64,000 nucleotides of DNA from Bog-756 sp963699345 (GCA_963699345.1 CAVOTL010000005.1:1116001-1180000), one strand, 5' to 3'; positions 8,556 through 17,829 are shown, counted from the first letter of the stretch. Made by a program: numbers and translations. The notes: a model not told the origin generated them from the sequence alone.

Positions 8556-9620
8556 ATGCACTTCGCCTTCACCGCCCAACAGCTCGAGTTCCGTGACGCC
8601 GTCCGCCAGGTCCTGGCCAAGGAGTGCACCACCGAGGACGTGCGGCGGGCGTACGACTCGCCGCCCGACCGCCCGGCGGGGACCGCCAGGTGGGCGACCC
8701 TGGCCGAGCTCGGCGTCACCGGCCTGACCGTCCCCGAGGACCAGGGGGGCCTGGGCCTGGGCCTCGTCGACCTCGTGCTCCTCGTGGAGGCGGCCGGCCG
8801 GGTGGCGCTGCCCGAACCGCTCGGCACCACCACCGGGATCGCCGCCCCTCTGCTCCGCGACCTGTCCACCGACGGGACGGCGACCACGGTCGACGGCCTG
8901 CTCGCCGACATCGCCGGCGGCACCCGGTCGGCCGCGGTGGCCGACGCCCGCTGGCCGGACGCCCCCGTGGCCGGGGCCGACGGGGCGGACACCCTGCTGC
9001 TCGTCCGCCAGGGGGCGGAGGGGGCGGAGGGGGCGGAGGTCCATGTCGTCGACCGGTCACGGGCGACCGTGGCGGCGGTCCCCTCCCTGGACCCGACCCG
9101 CCGACTGGGCATCCCGGCGTGGGAGTCGTCGGAGGCCACCGTGCTGGCCACCGGGGCCGCGGCCCGCGACGCCCTCACCGCGACGGGCGACCGGGCCGCG
9201 GTGGTGTCCGGGGCGGAGCTGCTCGGCCTGGCCGACGCCATGATCGACCTGACGGCCGCCTACGCCAAGGACCGCCAGCAGTTCGGTCGGCCCATCGGCA
9301 GCTTCCAGGCCGTCAAGCACCTGCTGGCCGGAGCCGTGGTGCTGCTCGAGTTCGCCCGGCCCGCCGTCTACGGGGCCGCCTGGTCCCTCGACGCCGGCGC
9401 CCCCGACGCGTCCCGTTCGGCCTCGGTGGCCAAGGCCTACGCCTCGGATGCCGCGTCCGAGGCGGCCCGGGTGGCCCTCCAGGTGCACGGGGCCATCGGC
9501 TACACCTGGGAGTGCGACCTCCACCTCTACCTCAAGCGGACCTGGGCGCTGGCCGAGGCCTGGGGGTCGGCCGCCGACCACCGGGCCCGCCTGCTCGGCC
9601 TCCTCCTCGACGGTCGCTGA
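8556..9620 (+). CDS. Acyl-CoA dehydrogenase (FadE family), second of a pair
   Basis: A 354-residue acyl-CoA dehydrogenase starting MHFAFTAQQLEFRDAVRQ, with a Gly-rich PEDQGGLGLGL segment near residue 65, the YAKDRQQFGRPIGSFQAVKH flavin/dimer segment and QVHGAIGYTWECDLHLYLKR near the C-terminus. It follows the first dehydrogenase by 12 bp with GGGGAC as ribosome site, so they are one operon. It is shorter than the usual 380 residues because the mid-domain is reduced, as in beta-type subunits of heteromeric steroid dehydrogenases. A 9-bp tandem GC-rich repeat (9011-9037) encodes GAEGAEGAE inside it. Substrate cannot be read from sequence. Confidence 0.85.
   Translation: MHFAFTAQQLEFRDAVRQVLAKECTTEDVRRAYDSPPDRPAGTARWATLAELGVTGLTVPEDQGGLGLGLVDLVLLVEAAGRVALPEPLGTTTGIAAPLLRDLSTDGTATTVDGLLADIAGGTRSAAVADARWPDAPVAGADGADTLLLVRQGAEGAEGAEVHVVDRSRATVAAVPSLDPTRRLGIPAWESSEATVLATGAAARDALTATGDRAAVVSGAELLGLADAMIDLTAAYAKDRQQFGRPIGSFQAVKHLLAGAVVLLEFARPAVYGAAWSLDAGAPDASRSASVAKAYASDAASEAARVALQVHGAIGYTWECDLHLYLKRTWALAEAWGSAADHRARLLGLLLDGR
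9011..9037 (+). repeat. 3 x 9-bp in-frame G-rich repeat
   Basis: Three exact tandem copies of GGGGGCGGA lie inside the second acyl-CoA dehydrogenase gene and encode a Gly-Ala-Glu repeat. Length change in multiples of 9 bp would keep the frame. The G-runs could form a quadruplex on this strand. Confidence 0.7.
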
Positions 9621-9644
9621 GGCCCGGCCTCGGCGCCCGGCCCG

Positions 9645-10133
9645 TCACCCCTCGGCGCGGGGGAGGAGCCGCTTGAAACCCACGTGGCTGGCCGCGAATC
9701 CGTGACGGGCGTAGAAGCGGTGGGCGTCGGTGCGGGCCAGGTCGGACGTGAGCTGGACCCGGTAGCAGCCGGCCCCCCGGGCGACCCCGACGGCGGCCTC
9801 GAGCAGCACGCCGCCGATGCCGTGGCCCCGCACGTCCGGGGCCACGTGCATCGACTCGAGCTCGGCGCACCTCCCTCCCCGACGCTGGAGGTGGCGGAAC
9901 GTGACGACCTGGCACATCCCCACCACCCGGCCGTCGAGGTCGGCCACCAGGACGTCACTCCCCGGGGTGCCGGCGATGTCGGCCAGGGCGGACCGGTAGG
10001 GGGCGACGTCGCCGCCGCGGTCGTCGGTCGGCTTCAGGGCGCCCGCCTCGAGCAGTCCGACGAGCGCCTCGGCGTCGTCGGGGGTGGCCGACCGGACGGT
10101 GACCCGTCGAGCGACCGGGTCAGAACCGCGCAA
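9645..10133 (-). CDS. GNAT family N-acetyltransferase
   Basis: About 162 residues with the GNAT fold: N-terminal VTVRSATPDDAEALVGLLEAG, strand VLVADLDGRVVGMCQVVTF, and the acetyl-CoA pyrophosphate loop DVRGHGIGGVLLEAA, followed by FYARHGF. It would move an acetyl group from acetyl-CoA to an unknown amine. The start is uncertain: no ATG or GTG lies in frame near the domain start. TTG at 10133 gives a 14-bp overlap with the end of the upstream CHAP/repeat gene and is used here. The overlap suggests coupled translation with that gene. Confidence 0.75.
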   Translation of the reverse strand: MRGSDPVARRVTVRSATPDDAEALVGLLEAGALKPTDDRGGDVAPYRSALADIAGTPGSDVLVADLDGRVVGMCQVVTFRHLQRRGGRCAELESMHVAPDVRGHGIGGVLLEAAVGVARGAGCYRVQLTSDLARTDAHRFYARHGFAASHVGFKRLLPRAEG

Positions 10134-11544
10134 AGGCGTAGATGGGGAAGCCGTTGACGGCGTCGGACTCCGACGGCAGGTAGGGGCCGTTGATGACGAC
10201 GGCCAGGTGGCCGACCGCCCCGGGGCCGGCGTCACCCTCCACGGTGACGACGGCCCCGTCCGGCCAGACCTGGGCCACCAGTCCCACGTGCACGGACGAG
10301 GACGTGGACCACGGCCCGGTGCCGTAGAGCACCGCGTCCCCCGGCAGGGGGGACGCGGTGGGAGGCAGCACCCCGGTGTGGTCGGCCGCCCAGTAGTAGA
10401 TGTCGCCGGTGAAGGCGTAGGACGGGATGGGCACCCCGGCCCGCTCCCAGACCCAGGTGGCGAACAGGGCGCACCATGCCTCGCACGGGCCGTACGGATT
10501 GCAGAAGTAGCCGGTGTCGGGGTCGGCGTCCACCTGGCCGGCCGCCGTGACCACGATGGCCGTGGCCGTGGCCGACGGGGACGGGTCCGGCGGATTGGTG
10601 AAGTTGTAGTTGAACCCGTCGGGGTCGAGCAGCCAGTAGCCGATGCCCCCCGTGACGAGGGTGATGGCGGCGACCGGCATGATGTCCTGCACGTTGCCGC
10701 CGAGGCCGCCGCCGAGGTCACCGAGCCACACGGCGTCCCCGAAGACGTACACCGCGCCGTCGGTCGACGCCAGGTAGTAGCCGCGGTCGTCGGGCATGGC
10801 CGCCATGCTGCCGATCGGGTCGACGAGGGATCGGCCCCCCAGCGAACCCAGGAAGGGGGCGTCCCCGAAGGTGAAGATGCCCCCGTCGGCGGCCACCATC
10901 CAGTACCCGTCGCCGTGGTGGGTGGCCGCCATGCCCACCACCGGGGCCACCAGCGGCGTGCCCCCCATCGAACCGAGGAAGGGCGCATCGCCGAAGGCGA
11001 ACACGCCGCCGTCCGAGGCGACGAGCCAGTACCCGTGGCCGTCGGCCGTCGGGGCCATGCCGACGATGGGCTTGTTGAGCGGTCGACCGCCCATCGAGCC
11101 GTAGAAGCCGGCGTCCCCGAAGGCGAACACGCCGCCGTCGAGGGCGGCGAGCCAGTAGCCCCGTCCGTCGGGCGTGGCGGCGATGGCGACGATCGGCCCG
11201 GTGAGCGACAGGTTGCCGACCGAGCCGTAGAACCCGGCGTCGCCCTCGGCCTAGACGCCGCCGTCGGCCCCCGCCAGCCAGTAGCCCTCGTCGCCCAGCG
11301 GCGCCGCCGGGTTGGCCGCCTGGGCCACCACGACCGAGTTCAGCGACCCCGTGAGGGTGGCGCCGGCCGCCGGCGCGCCGAAGCCCAGGACGCCACCGCC
11401 GGCGAAGACGTGCGGCGCCGCCAGGGCCTGACCCACCGTCTCGGCGCCGGCCGGTGCCGGAGCGGCGGCCACCACCAAGGTGGCCACCATGGCGACGACG
11501 GCGGCGCCCATGGCCACGGCCCGTCGCATTCCTCGCATGGGCAC
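10120..11544 (-). pseudogene. Secreted CHAP-domain/YWLV-repeat protein, interrupted by an in-frame TAG
   Basis: One continuous frame of 475 codons is broken by TAG at 11251-11253. It begins with a signal peptide (MRRAVAMGAAVVAMVATLVVA, ending near APAGA). Five or six copies of the GYWLVASDGGVFAFGDAPF-type repeat follow. A C-terminal CHAP amidase/peptidase domain has Cys in GPCEAWCALFATWVW and His in SVHVGLVAQ. The stop replaces the first Phe of the repeat core (GVFAFGD becomes GV-stop-AEGD), and the second Phe is changed to Glu, so more than one base differs from the expected codons. The intact product would be a wall-targeted peptidoglycan hydrolase. It may be a pseudogene, a readthrough gene or a sequence error. 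Start is GTG 11544 or ATG 11538. Confidence 0.75.
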
Positions 11545-11681
11545 CCATGGTAGGCAGCCGGCCGGCCGGACGAAAGGGTCAGATCGACCCGTCGGTCCCG
11601 TCCACGCCCCGGCGGCGACTGGCCTACTGTTCCGGGCGCCGACCGGACACGGTCGTGGGACGACAGGGGAGCGAGGCCACC

Positions 11682-12491
11682 ATGGATGCCATCACACTGA
11701 TCGACGCCTTCCGCGTGGACGGCAAGGTCGCCGTCGTCACCGGCGCCGGCAGCGGCATCGGCAAGGCGTCCGCGCTGGCCCTCGCCGGGGCCGGGGCCGA
11801 GGTGGTCTGCGCCGACATCGTCGAGGACACGGCCCGGGACACGGCAGCCGAGATCACCGCGGCCGGCGGCGCCGCCGAGGGGGTGCGCCTCGACGTGTCC
11901 CGGCGGCTCGACGTGGACGCCCTGGCCGAACGGGTGGCGGCCGAACGGGGCGGGATCCACGTCTGGTGCAACATCGCCGGGATCATGGTCGAGGGGCCGT
12001 TCCTCGACGCTCCCGAAGAGGATCTCGACCGGATCCTGGCGGTCAACCTCAAAGGGGTCTTCTTCGGCTGCCAGGCCGCCGGGCGGGTGATGGTGGGCCA
12101 ACCCGGGGGCGGCAGCATCATCAACACGTCGTCGGCCGCCGCCGACGCCCCGAGTCCGAACGTCGTGAGCTATGCGATCTGCAAGGCCGGGGTCGTCCAG
12201 ATGACCAAGTCCCTGGCCTACGAGGTGGGGCGCAAGCACGTGCGGGTCAATGCCGTCGCCCCCGGCTTCGTCCTGACCGGGATGACCGGCCGCTACTTCG
12301 TCCGGCCCGACGGGACCGTCGACGAGGAGATGCAGGAAGCGGTCATCGCGCCCATGAAGAAGTACACCCCCCTGCGCGAGATCGGCGAGCCCGAGGACAT
12401 CGCCGCCGCCGTGCTGTACCTGGCCTCGGACGCCTCGAAGTTCATGACCGGCCAGGTCCTCCGGCCCAACGGCGGCGTGGCGATGGTGTGA
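11682..12491 (+). CDS. Short-chain dehydrogenase/reductase
   Basis: A 269-residue classical SDR with the NAD(P)-binding motif TGAGSGIG near residue 20, an Asp after beta-2 (VVCADIV) that favours NAD, NIAG, the catalytic Tyr164 and Lys168 (YAICK), and the C-terminal GQVLRPNGG loop. It would oxidise a secondary alcohol or reduce a ketone. ATG 11682 follows GGGGAGCGAGG. Its place in the lipid-catabolic run suggests a hydroxyacyl-CoA or sterol hydroxy group as substrate, but sequence alone does not fix it. It is divergent from the CHAP/repeat gene. Confidence 0.85.
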   Translation: MDAITLIDAFRVDGKVAVVTGAGSGIGKASALALAGAGAEVVCADIVEDTARDTAAEITAAGGAAEGVRLDVSRRLDVDALAERVAAERGGIHVWCNIAGIMVEGPFLDAPEEDLDRILAVNLKGVFFGCQAAGRVMVGQPGGGSIINTSSAAADAPSPNVVSYAICKAGVVQMTKSLAYEVGRKHVRVNAVAPGFVLTGMTGRYFVRPDGTVDEEMQEAVIAPMKKYTPLREIGEPEDIAAAVLYLASDASKFMTGQVLRPNGGVAMV

Positions 12492-12525
12492 CCGGCGGGG
12501 GTCGACCCAGGGCGTCGGGGGCCAG

Positions 12526-12540
12526 CTGACACACCGTCAG
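12526..12540. promoter_or_regulatory. Palindromic operator over a leaderless promoter
   Basis: CTGACACACCGTCAG is a 5-bp inverted repeat around ACACC. CTGACA (12526-12531) doubles as a -35 box, followed after 18 nt by -10 TATGCT (12550-12555), with the ATG at 12562 exactly 6 nt later. A protein bound here would block the -35 box, so repression is the likely mode. Near-identical sites lie at 7281-7295 and 19356-19370. Confidence 0.75.
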
Positions 12541-12561
12541 AACCGGGGATATGCTCGCCCC

Positions 12562-13758
12562 ATGGCCGAACTGCCGATGATCATCTCCGTCGACGACCAC
12601 ATCGTCGAGCCCGCCGACACCTGGACGAGCCGCATGCCGGCCAAGTTCAAGGACGCCGCCCCGCACATCGTCCGCAAGGACATGCCGGACGTGACGTTCG
12701 TCGGCGGCAAGCTGACCGTCAACGAGGGCGGCGGCGGCGCCCCGGCGGACTGGTGGATCTACGAGAAGCTGCAGCGTCCGCTGCTGCGCGTCGACTCGGC
12801 GGTGGGCGTACCCCGCGACGAGGTCACCATGAAGGGCGTGACCTACGAGGACATGCGCCCCGGCTCCTACCGCCAGAAGGAGCGCCTGGAGGACATGGAC
12901 GTCAACCACATCGAGGCGTCCCTGTGCTTCCCGACGTTCCCCCGCTTCTGCGGGCAGACCTTCTCGGAGGCCGAGGACAAGGAACTCGCCCTCCTGTGCG
13001 TCAAGGCGTACAACGACTACCAGGTGGAGGAGTGGTGCGCCGGCACCGGCGGCCGCCTCGTCCCGCTCATCATCGTCCCGCTGTGGGACGCCCACCTCGC
13101 CGCCGAGGAGGTGCGCCGCAACGCCGAGCGCGGCGTGCGCGCCGTGTGCTTCAGCGAGATCCCGGCCTACCTGGGCCTGCCGTCGATCCACGATCCCGAC
13201 AACTACTGGGACCCGTTCTTCGCGGCGTGCGACGAGACCTCGATGATCGTGAACATGCACATCGGGTCGAGCTCGAAGATGCCGTCGACCTCGGCGGACG
13301 CCCCGGCCGCCGTCGGGTCGTCGTTGACGCACATCAACGCCGAGCTGTCGATGACCGACTTCTTGATGTCGGGACTGTTCGAGCGGTTCGCCAACCTCAA
13401 GGTCGCCTACTCCGAGGGGCAGATCGGCTGGATCCCGCACCTGCTCCATCGGATGGACGTCGTATGGGAGGACAACCGGGGCTGGGGCGGCGTGGCCGAC
13501 AAGGTGCCGAACCCGCCGTCGAGCTACTTCAAGGACCACGTCTTCGGCTGCTTCTTCGACGACCCGAACGGGCTCCGGCTGATCGACGAGATCGGCGAGG
13601 ACAACATCACCTACGAGTCCGACTACCCGCACTCCGACTCGACGTGGCCCCGCACGCGGGAGATCGCCGAGAAGCAGATGGCCGGCCTCACCGACGAGCA
13701 GCGCTACAAGGTCGTGCGGGGCAACGCCATCAAGCTCTTCGGCCTCGACTTCAAGTGA
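12562..13758 (+). CDS. Amidohydrolase family 2 protein (TIM-barrel metal-dependent hydrolase)
   Basis: A 398-residue protein starting MAELPMIISVDDHIVEP, with the D-x-H metal motif (DDH) of the amidohydrolase-2/ACMSD-like family, a central HIGSSSK strand end with His, and the late ESDYPHSDSTWP segment that supplies the last metal-binding Asp. This family hydrolyses or decarboxylates small ring compounds. A second paralogue lies at 44273-45544 on the other strand with the same motifs. The message appears leaderless. The gene sits under the CTGAC-N5-GTCAG operator and just upstream of a dehydrogenase pair, so a role in lipid or steroid breakdown is inferred. The substrate is unknown. Confidence 0.82.
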   Translation: MAELPMIISVDDHIVEPADTWTSRMPAKFKDAAPHIVRKDMPDVTFVGGKLTVNEGGGGAPADWWIYEKLQRPLLRVDSAVGVPRDEVTMKGVTYEDMRPGSYRQKERLEDMDVNHIEASLCFPTFPRFCGQTFSEAEDKELALLCVKAYNDYQVEEWCAGTGGRLVPLIIVPLWDAHLAAEEVRRNAERGVRAVCFSEIPAYLGLPSIHDPDNYWDPFFAACDETSMIVNMHIGSSSKMPSTSADAPAAVGSSLTHINAELSMTDFLMSGLFERFANLKVAYSEGQIGWIPHLLHRMDVVWEDNRGWGGVADKVPNPPSSYFKDHVFGCFFDDPNGLRLIDEIGEDNITYESDYPHSDSTWPRTREIAEKQMAGLTDEQRYKVVRGNAIKLFGLDFK

Positions 13759-13777
13759 CCGTCCCCCGGTAACCCCC

Positions 13778-14995
13778 GTGGACCTCCGGTACTCCGACGC
13801 CGAGCAGGCGTTCCGCTCCTCCCTACGCGCCTGGCTCGACGCCACGCTGCCCGGCCTGCCGCCCCGGCCCGATCCGAGCGACTGGCCCGGCCGGCGCGCC
13901 TACGACACCCACTGGCAGCGACTCCTCTTCGACGCCGGCTACGCGGGGGTGGACTGGCCCACCGAGGGTGGCGGACGGGGCAGCTCGGCCATCGAGGAGC
14001 TGATCTTCAAAGAGGAGCTCGAGCGGGCCCACGCCCCCTACGTCGGCGTCAACTTCGTCGGCCTCCTGCACGCCGGTCCGACCATCATCGCCGAGGGCAC
14101 CCCCGGGCAGCGCGCCCGGTTCCTGCCGCCCATCCTGCGCGGCGACGAGGTGTGGTGCCAGGGGTTCTCGGAACCCAACGCCGGGAGCGACCTGGCGTCC
14201 ATGCGGACCCGGGCGGTCCGGGACGGCGACGACTACGTGGTCACGGGTCAGAAGATCTGGACCTCGCACGCCGAGGTGGCCGACCACTGCGAGCTGCTCG
14301 TGCGCACCGGACCCGAGGACAGCCGCCACCGGGGCATCTCGTGGCTGATCCTGCCCATGGACTCCCCCGGCGTCGACATCCGCCCGCTCCACACCATCGC
14401 CGGCTCCACCGAATTCGCCGAGCTGTTCCTGGACGAGGTCCGGGTGCCGGTGGCCAACCGGGTGGGCGAGGAGAACGACGGCTGGCGCGTCACCATGGTC
14501 ACCCTCAGCTTCGAACGGGGCACCGCGTTCGTGGGCGACCTCCTCGAGGCGGTCGAACTGCTGTCGACCTCGGTGGCCCTGGCCCGGCGCACCGGCGCCT
14601 GGGCCGACCCGGGCGTCCGTCGCCAGGCGGGGCACCTGAAGGCCGGACTCGACGCCCTGTGGGCGCTGACCAAGCGGAACGTCTCCCAGGCCGCCCGCAC
14701 CGGGATCCCGGGCGTCGGCGGGACCTACTTCAAGCTGGCCTACTCCGAGACCCGCCACCAGCTCGGCGAGTTCTCCCTCTCCCTGCTCGACCGGGCCGGC
14801 CTGGCCGCCACCGACCTCGAGGGGACCGACGGGCTCGGTGCCCTGCCGGCGGGCACCATGGTGGAGGACTGGCTGCGGGGGATCTCGCTGACCATCGCCG
14901 CCGGCACCTCCCAGATCCAGCGCAACATCGTGGGCGAACGCATCCTCGGACTGCCCAAGGAACCCCAGGCGAACGCCCCGGGCGGAAAGGGCTGA
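13778..14995 (+). CDS. Acyl-CoA dehydrogenase (FadE family), first of second pair
   Basis: A 405-residue acyl-CoA dehydrogenase: MDLRYSDAEQAFRSSLRAWL at the N-terminus, WCQGFSEPNAGSDLASM in the beta-domain, TLSFERGTAF at the start of the third domain and IAAGTSQIQRNIVGERILGLP near the end. GTG 13778 lies 19 bp after the amidohydrolase stop, so the genes form an operon. The stop is 3 bp from the GTG of the next, shorter dehydrogenase, matching the heteromeric-pair pattern at 7353-9620. It would oxidise an acyl-CoA, possibly a steroid side-chain or ring-derived one. Confidence 0.86.
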   Translation: MDLRYSDAEQAFRSSLRAWLDATLPGLPPRPDPSDWPGRRAYDTHWQRLLFDAGYAGVDWPTEGGGRGSSAIEELIFKEELERAHAPYVGVNFVGLLHAGPTIIAEGTPGQRARFLPPILRGDEVWCQGFSEPNAGSDLASMRTRAVRDGDDYVVTGQKIWTSHAEVADHCELLVRTGPEDSRHRGISWLILPMDSPGVDIRPLHTIAGSTEFAELFLDEVRVPVANRVGEENDGWRVTMVTLSFERGTAFVGDLLEAVELLSTSVALARRTGAWADPGVRRQAGHLKAGLDALWALTKRNVSQAARTGIPGVGGTYFKLAYSETRHQLGEFSLSLLDRAGLAATDLEGTDGLGALPAGTMVEDWLRGISLTIAAGTSQIQRNIVGERILGLPKEPQANAPGGKG

Positions 14996-14998
14996 GCC

Positions 14999-16005
14999 GT
15001 GGACTTCGAAGTCACCGAATTCCAGTCCGACCTCGCCGCCGGCATCCGCCGCCTGTGCGAGGGCCGGTTCGACCTCGGGTCGATCCGCTCGCGCGAGGGT
15101 TCCGACCGGGTCGTCGACCGCGGGGGATGGAAGGAGCTCGGCGACGCCGGTGTCTTCCACCTCTGTCTGGCCGAGGAGGCCGGTGGGGTCGGGCTCGGGC
15201 TCGCCGAGGCGGCGCTCGTCTTCGAGGAGCTGGGTCGGTCGCTGGTGCCCGGACCGCTCGTCGCCTCCCACCTGGCGGCCGGGCTCGTCGACGGGGCCGA
15301 CGACGGGACGGTGGTGGTGGGACTCGTCGAACGCCCGACCCCCGGGGCCGTCGGCACCGGCGTCCTGCCCGTCGTCGTCGAGCACCTGGCCGACCTCGAC
15401 GTCCTGTTGGTGCTGTCCGACGATGGCGTCGAACGGCTCGACCCGGCGGGTCTCGTCGCCACTCCCCTCCCCCGGCCCATGGATCCGCTGACCCCGGTGT
15501 GGTCGATCCCGACCCTCCCCCCGGGGAGCCGGTGGCCGGCGCCGACGTGGCCGCCTGGTGGCGGCGGGACGGCGCCGTGCTGACGGCCGCCCTCCAGGTG
15601 GGCATGGCCCAGTGGGCCTGCGACCTCGCCGTCGAGTACGCCAAGGGGCGGGTCCAGTTCGGTCGGCCGATCGGCGGCTTCCAGGCCGTCAAGCACCTGT
15701 GCGCCGACATGGCCGTGCGCGCCGAGGTGGCCCGGATCGCCGTGCAGGCCGCCGCGGTCACCGTCGACCAGCCCGACGTGGGCGACGCGTCGGTCGCCGC
15801 GGCCGGAGCCAAGCTGCTGGCCGACGAGGCGGCCGTGGGCAACGGCCGCTCGTGCATCCAGGTCCACGGCGGGATGGGCTTCACCTGGGAGGTGCCGGCC
15901 CACCTCGCCTACAAGCGGGCCCGGGTCCTCGCCACCACCTTCGGGACCGAGGACGCCCTGGCCGAGCAGCTGGCGGCCTCGCTCAGCCCTCCCGACACCG
16001 CCTGA
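14999..16005 (+). pseudogene. Acyl-CoA dehydrogenase, second of pair, frameshifted at a C6 run
   Basis: The N-terminal part (MDFEVTEFQSDLAAGIRRL to about residue 173) reads from GTG 14999. The C-terminal part (from GEPVAGADVAAWWRRDGAV through FGRPIGGFQAVKH and QVHGGMGFTWEVPAH to stop 16005) reads one frame back. The switch lies at CCCCCCGGGG (15517-15526). One extra C there would restore a single protein of about 335 residues, matching the gene at 8556. Without correction, the first frame stops at 15583 after 194 residues. The rest of both halves is well preserved, so this is either a very recent mutation or an assembly/sequencing indel. Its partner would be the dehydrogenase at 13778. Confidence 0.8.
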
Positions 16006-16064
16006 CCGCCGACTCCGGACGACAGCGCCCACCGCGGTGGGACCGACACGTGAGGTTGACCCCG

Positions 16065-17045
16065 ATGCCCGACACACCCCTCGTCCCACCCGCCGACGTC
16101 GTGACCGTCCTACCCGACGGCGTGCTCTCCTTCGGCCTGCAGCTGCCGATCCAGTCCCAGTCGACCATCTACGTCGAACCCTGGGAGGCCGACGCCGGAC
16201 CCGACGAGCTGGCCCGGGTCGCCCTGGCGTGCGAGGCGGCGGGCTTCTTCTACGTCGGCGTCTGCGACCACACGTTCATCCCCGAGCGCCTGGCCGGGGC
16301 CATGAGCACGGTCTGGTACGACACGGTCGCCACGCTCGGGTGGCTGGCCGCCGTCACCTCGGAGATCCACCTGCTCTCCCACATCTACGTGGCCGCCCTG
16401 CGCCACCCGCTGCGGGCGGCCAAGGAGTTCGCCACCCTCGACACCCTGTCGAAGGGGCGGATCGTCTGCGGCGTGGGGGCCGGACACGTGTCGGAGGAGT
16501 TCGACCTGCTGGGTCCCGCCTTCGGGGAGCGGGGGCCGGCCACCGACGAGGCCGTGGTCGGATTGGCCCGGGGGCTGACCGAGGAGTACCCGACCCTGGC
16601 CGGGCCGCGCTGGCCGGCGTCGGGGGTGGGGCTGCGTCCCCGGCCGGTGCGCTCGCCCCGGCCGCCCATCTGGGTGGGGGGCTCGTCGCCGGCCGCCCTG
16701 CGGCGCACGGCCCGGTTCGCCGACGGCTGGCTGCCCCAGTCGGTCGGGCCGAACTCCGACCTGTTGGCCACCCTGCACGAGCTGCGCGCCGAGTACCGCG
16801 ACGGTGCGCCACTCGACATCGGCTCGATCTCCTATCCCGTGTACCTCGGGACCCCGCCTCCCGGCAACGAGCTGCCGCCCGGCACCGTCCAGGGCGACGC
16901 CGGGCGGCTGGCCGAGTACCTCGCCCCGTACCGTGAGGCCGGCTGTGGCCAGGTCCAGGTCCGCTTCCCGGCCCACTCGGTCGAGGAGCTGTGCGACCAG
17001 ATCGCCGCCTTCGGCGCCGACGTGGCCCCCCTCGTCAACGCCTGA
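16065..17045 (+). CDS. LLM-class (luciferase-like) flavin-dependent oxidoreductase
   Basis: A 326-residue luciferase-like monooxygenase/F420-dependent oxidoreductase. It shows the TIM-barrel pattern GFFYVGVCDHTFIP near residue 60, LLSHIYVAALRHPLRAAKEFATLDTLSKGRIVCGVGAGHVSEEFD, and a late PPIWVGGSSPAALRRTARFADGWLP. ATG 16065 is preceded by GTGAGGTTG. Members use FMNH2 or coenzyme F420; actinobacteria often use F420. The gene follows the second dehydrogenase pair by 59 bp and is probably co-transcribed. Which cofactor and substrate it uses cannot be decided here. Confidence 0.83.
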   Translation: MPDTPLVPPADVVTVLPDGVLSFGLQLPIQSQSTIYVEPWEADAGPDELARVALACEAAGFFYVGVCDHTFIPERLAGAMSTVWYDTVATLGWLAAVTSEIHLLSHIYVAALRHPLRAAKEFATLDTLSKGRIVCGVGAGHVSEEFDLLGPAFGERGPATDEAVVGLARGLTEEYPTLAGPRWPASGVGLRPRPVRSPRPPIWVGGSSPAALRRTARFADGWLPQSVGPNSDLLATLHELRAEYRDGAPLDIGSISYPVYLGTPPPGNELPPGTVQGDAGRLAEYLAPYREAGCGQVQVRFPAHSVEELCDQIAAFGADVAPLVNA

Positions 17046-17054
17046 CGGGACGAC

Positions 17055-17091
17055 CCGACCGGTCCGGTCCGGGCCGGTCCGGTCCGGTCGG
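17055..17091. terminator. Bidirectional terminator-like repeat
   Basis: CCGACCGG (17055-17062) pairs with CCGGTCGG (17084-17091). The loop between them contains repeated GGTCC pentamers that can pair further. It lies between the convergent genes ending at 17045 and 17095. Confidence 0.45.
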
Positions 17092-17094
17092 CGG

Positions 17095-17829
17095 TCAGAC
17101 GATCCCGGCGTGGAACGCGTTGAGGACGGACGCCGCCCGGTCGGGGTCCTGCAACGCCCACCAGTGCCCCACCCCGGGGAGTGTCTCCTGGCGGGCCCCG
17201 AGCCGGGCCGCCACCTCGGACGACATCGCCGCGTCACCGAACGGGTCCTCGGCCGCGTGGAGCACCAGACCGGGGGCTGTGGTGGGTCCGAGGTCGGCTC
17301 CCCAGGTGGCGAACGGGCGGGGTAGGGCCGAACGGTAGAGGTCGAGGATGCACGAGGTCATGGTGGCGTCCGAGAAGGGCACCAGCACGTCGGTGTCGCC
17401 GGCCGGTACCCCCATGGCCTCGAAGCCGGCGGCCAGGTCGGCGGCCGGCACGTCGGCCTGGGCGGCGAAGAACGCCTCGCCCTCCCCCGGGGTCTGCCAG
17501 ATCCGGGCGGCGTCGTGCCAGGCGTACTCCGGGTGCATGACGTTGGCCACGTCGGCCGCCCACGAGGCCAGCAGGTCGCCGCGGGTCGTCGCCACCCGGT
17601 AGGTGAGGGCCGCACCCCAGTCGTGGCCCACCAGGTCGACCGGGCCGTCGAGGGACTCGAGCTCGCCCACCAGCCAGGCGGCGTAGTCGTCCTTGGTGGC
17701 CCCGAACCCGTCGGGTCGGGGCGTGCGGAAGCCGGGGAGCGCCAGCGCCACCGAGGGTCGGTCCAGCCGCTCGCGCACGTGGTCCCAGAGGGAGGCGGAC
17801 TCGGGGACACCGTGGACGAGGACGATCAT
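17095..17829 (-). CDS. Alpha/beta hydrolase (epoxide hydrolase/haloalkane dehalogenase-like)
   Basis: A 244-residue alpha/beta hydrolase. The oxyanion segment VHGVPESASLWD is at the N-terminus, the nucleophile elbow is GHDWG (Asp70), and the late LHAAEDPFGD and GVGHWWALQ supply the acid and His. An Asp nucleophile points to epoxide hydrolase or dehalogenase chemistry rather than a serine esterase. ATG 17829 is used; a TACGGT -10 box (17837-17842) lies 7 nt upstream, so the message is probably leaderless. It is convergent with the LLM oxidoreductase. The physiological substrate is unknown. Confidence 0.82.
   Translation of the reverse strand: MIVLVHGVPESASLWDHVRERLDRPSVALALPGFRTPRPDGFGATKDDYAAWLVGELESLDGPVDLVGHDWGAALTYRVATTRGDLLASWAADVANVMHPEYAWHDAARIWQTPGEGEAFFAAQADVPAADLAAGFEAMGVPAGDTDVLVPFSDATMTSCILDLYRSALPRPFATWGADLGPTTAPGLVLHAAEDPFGDAAMSSEVAARLGARQETLPGVGHWWALQDPDRAASVLNAFHAGIV

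Noticed and set aside
15558..16064. Long frame running into the LLM oxidoreductase from upstream
   Set aside because: It is antisense-like in composition and overlaps the conserved C-terminal half of the acyl-CoA dehydrogenase in another frame; the oxidoreductase starts at 16065 with a ribosome site.
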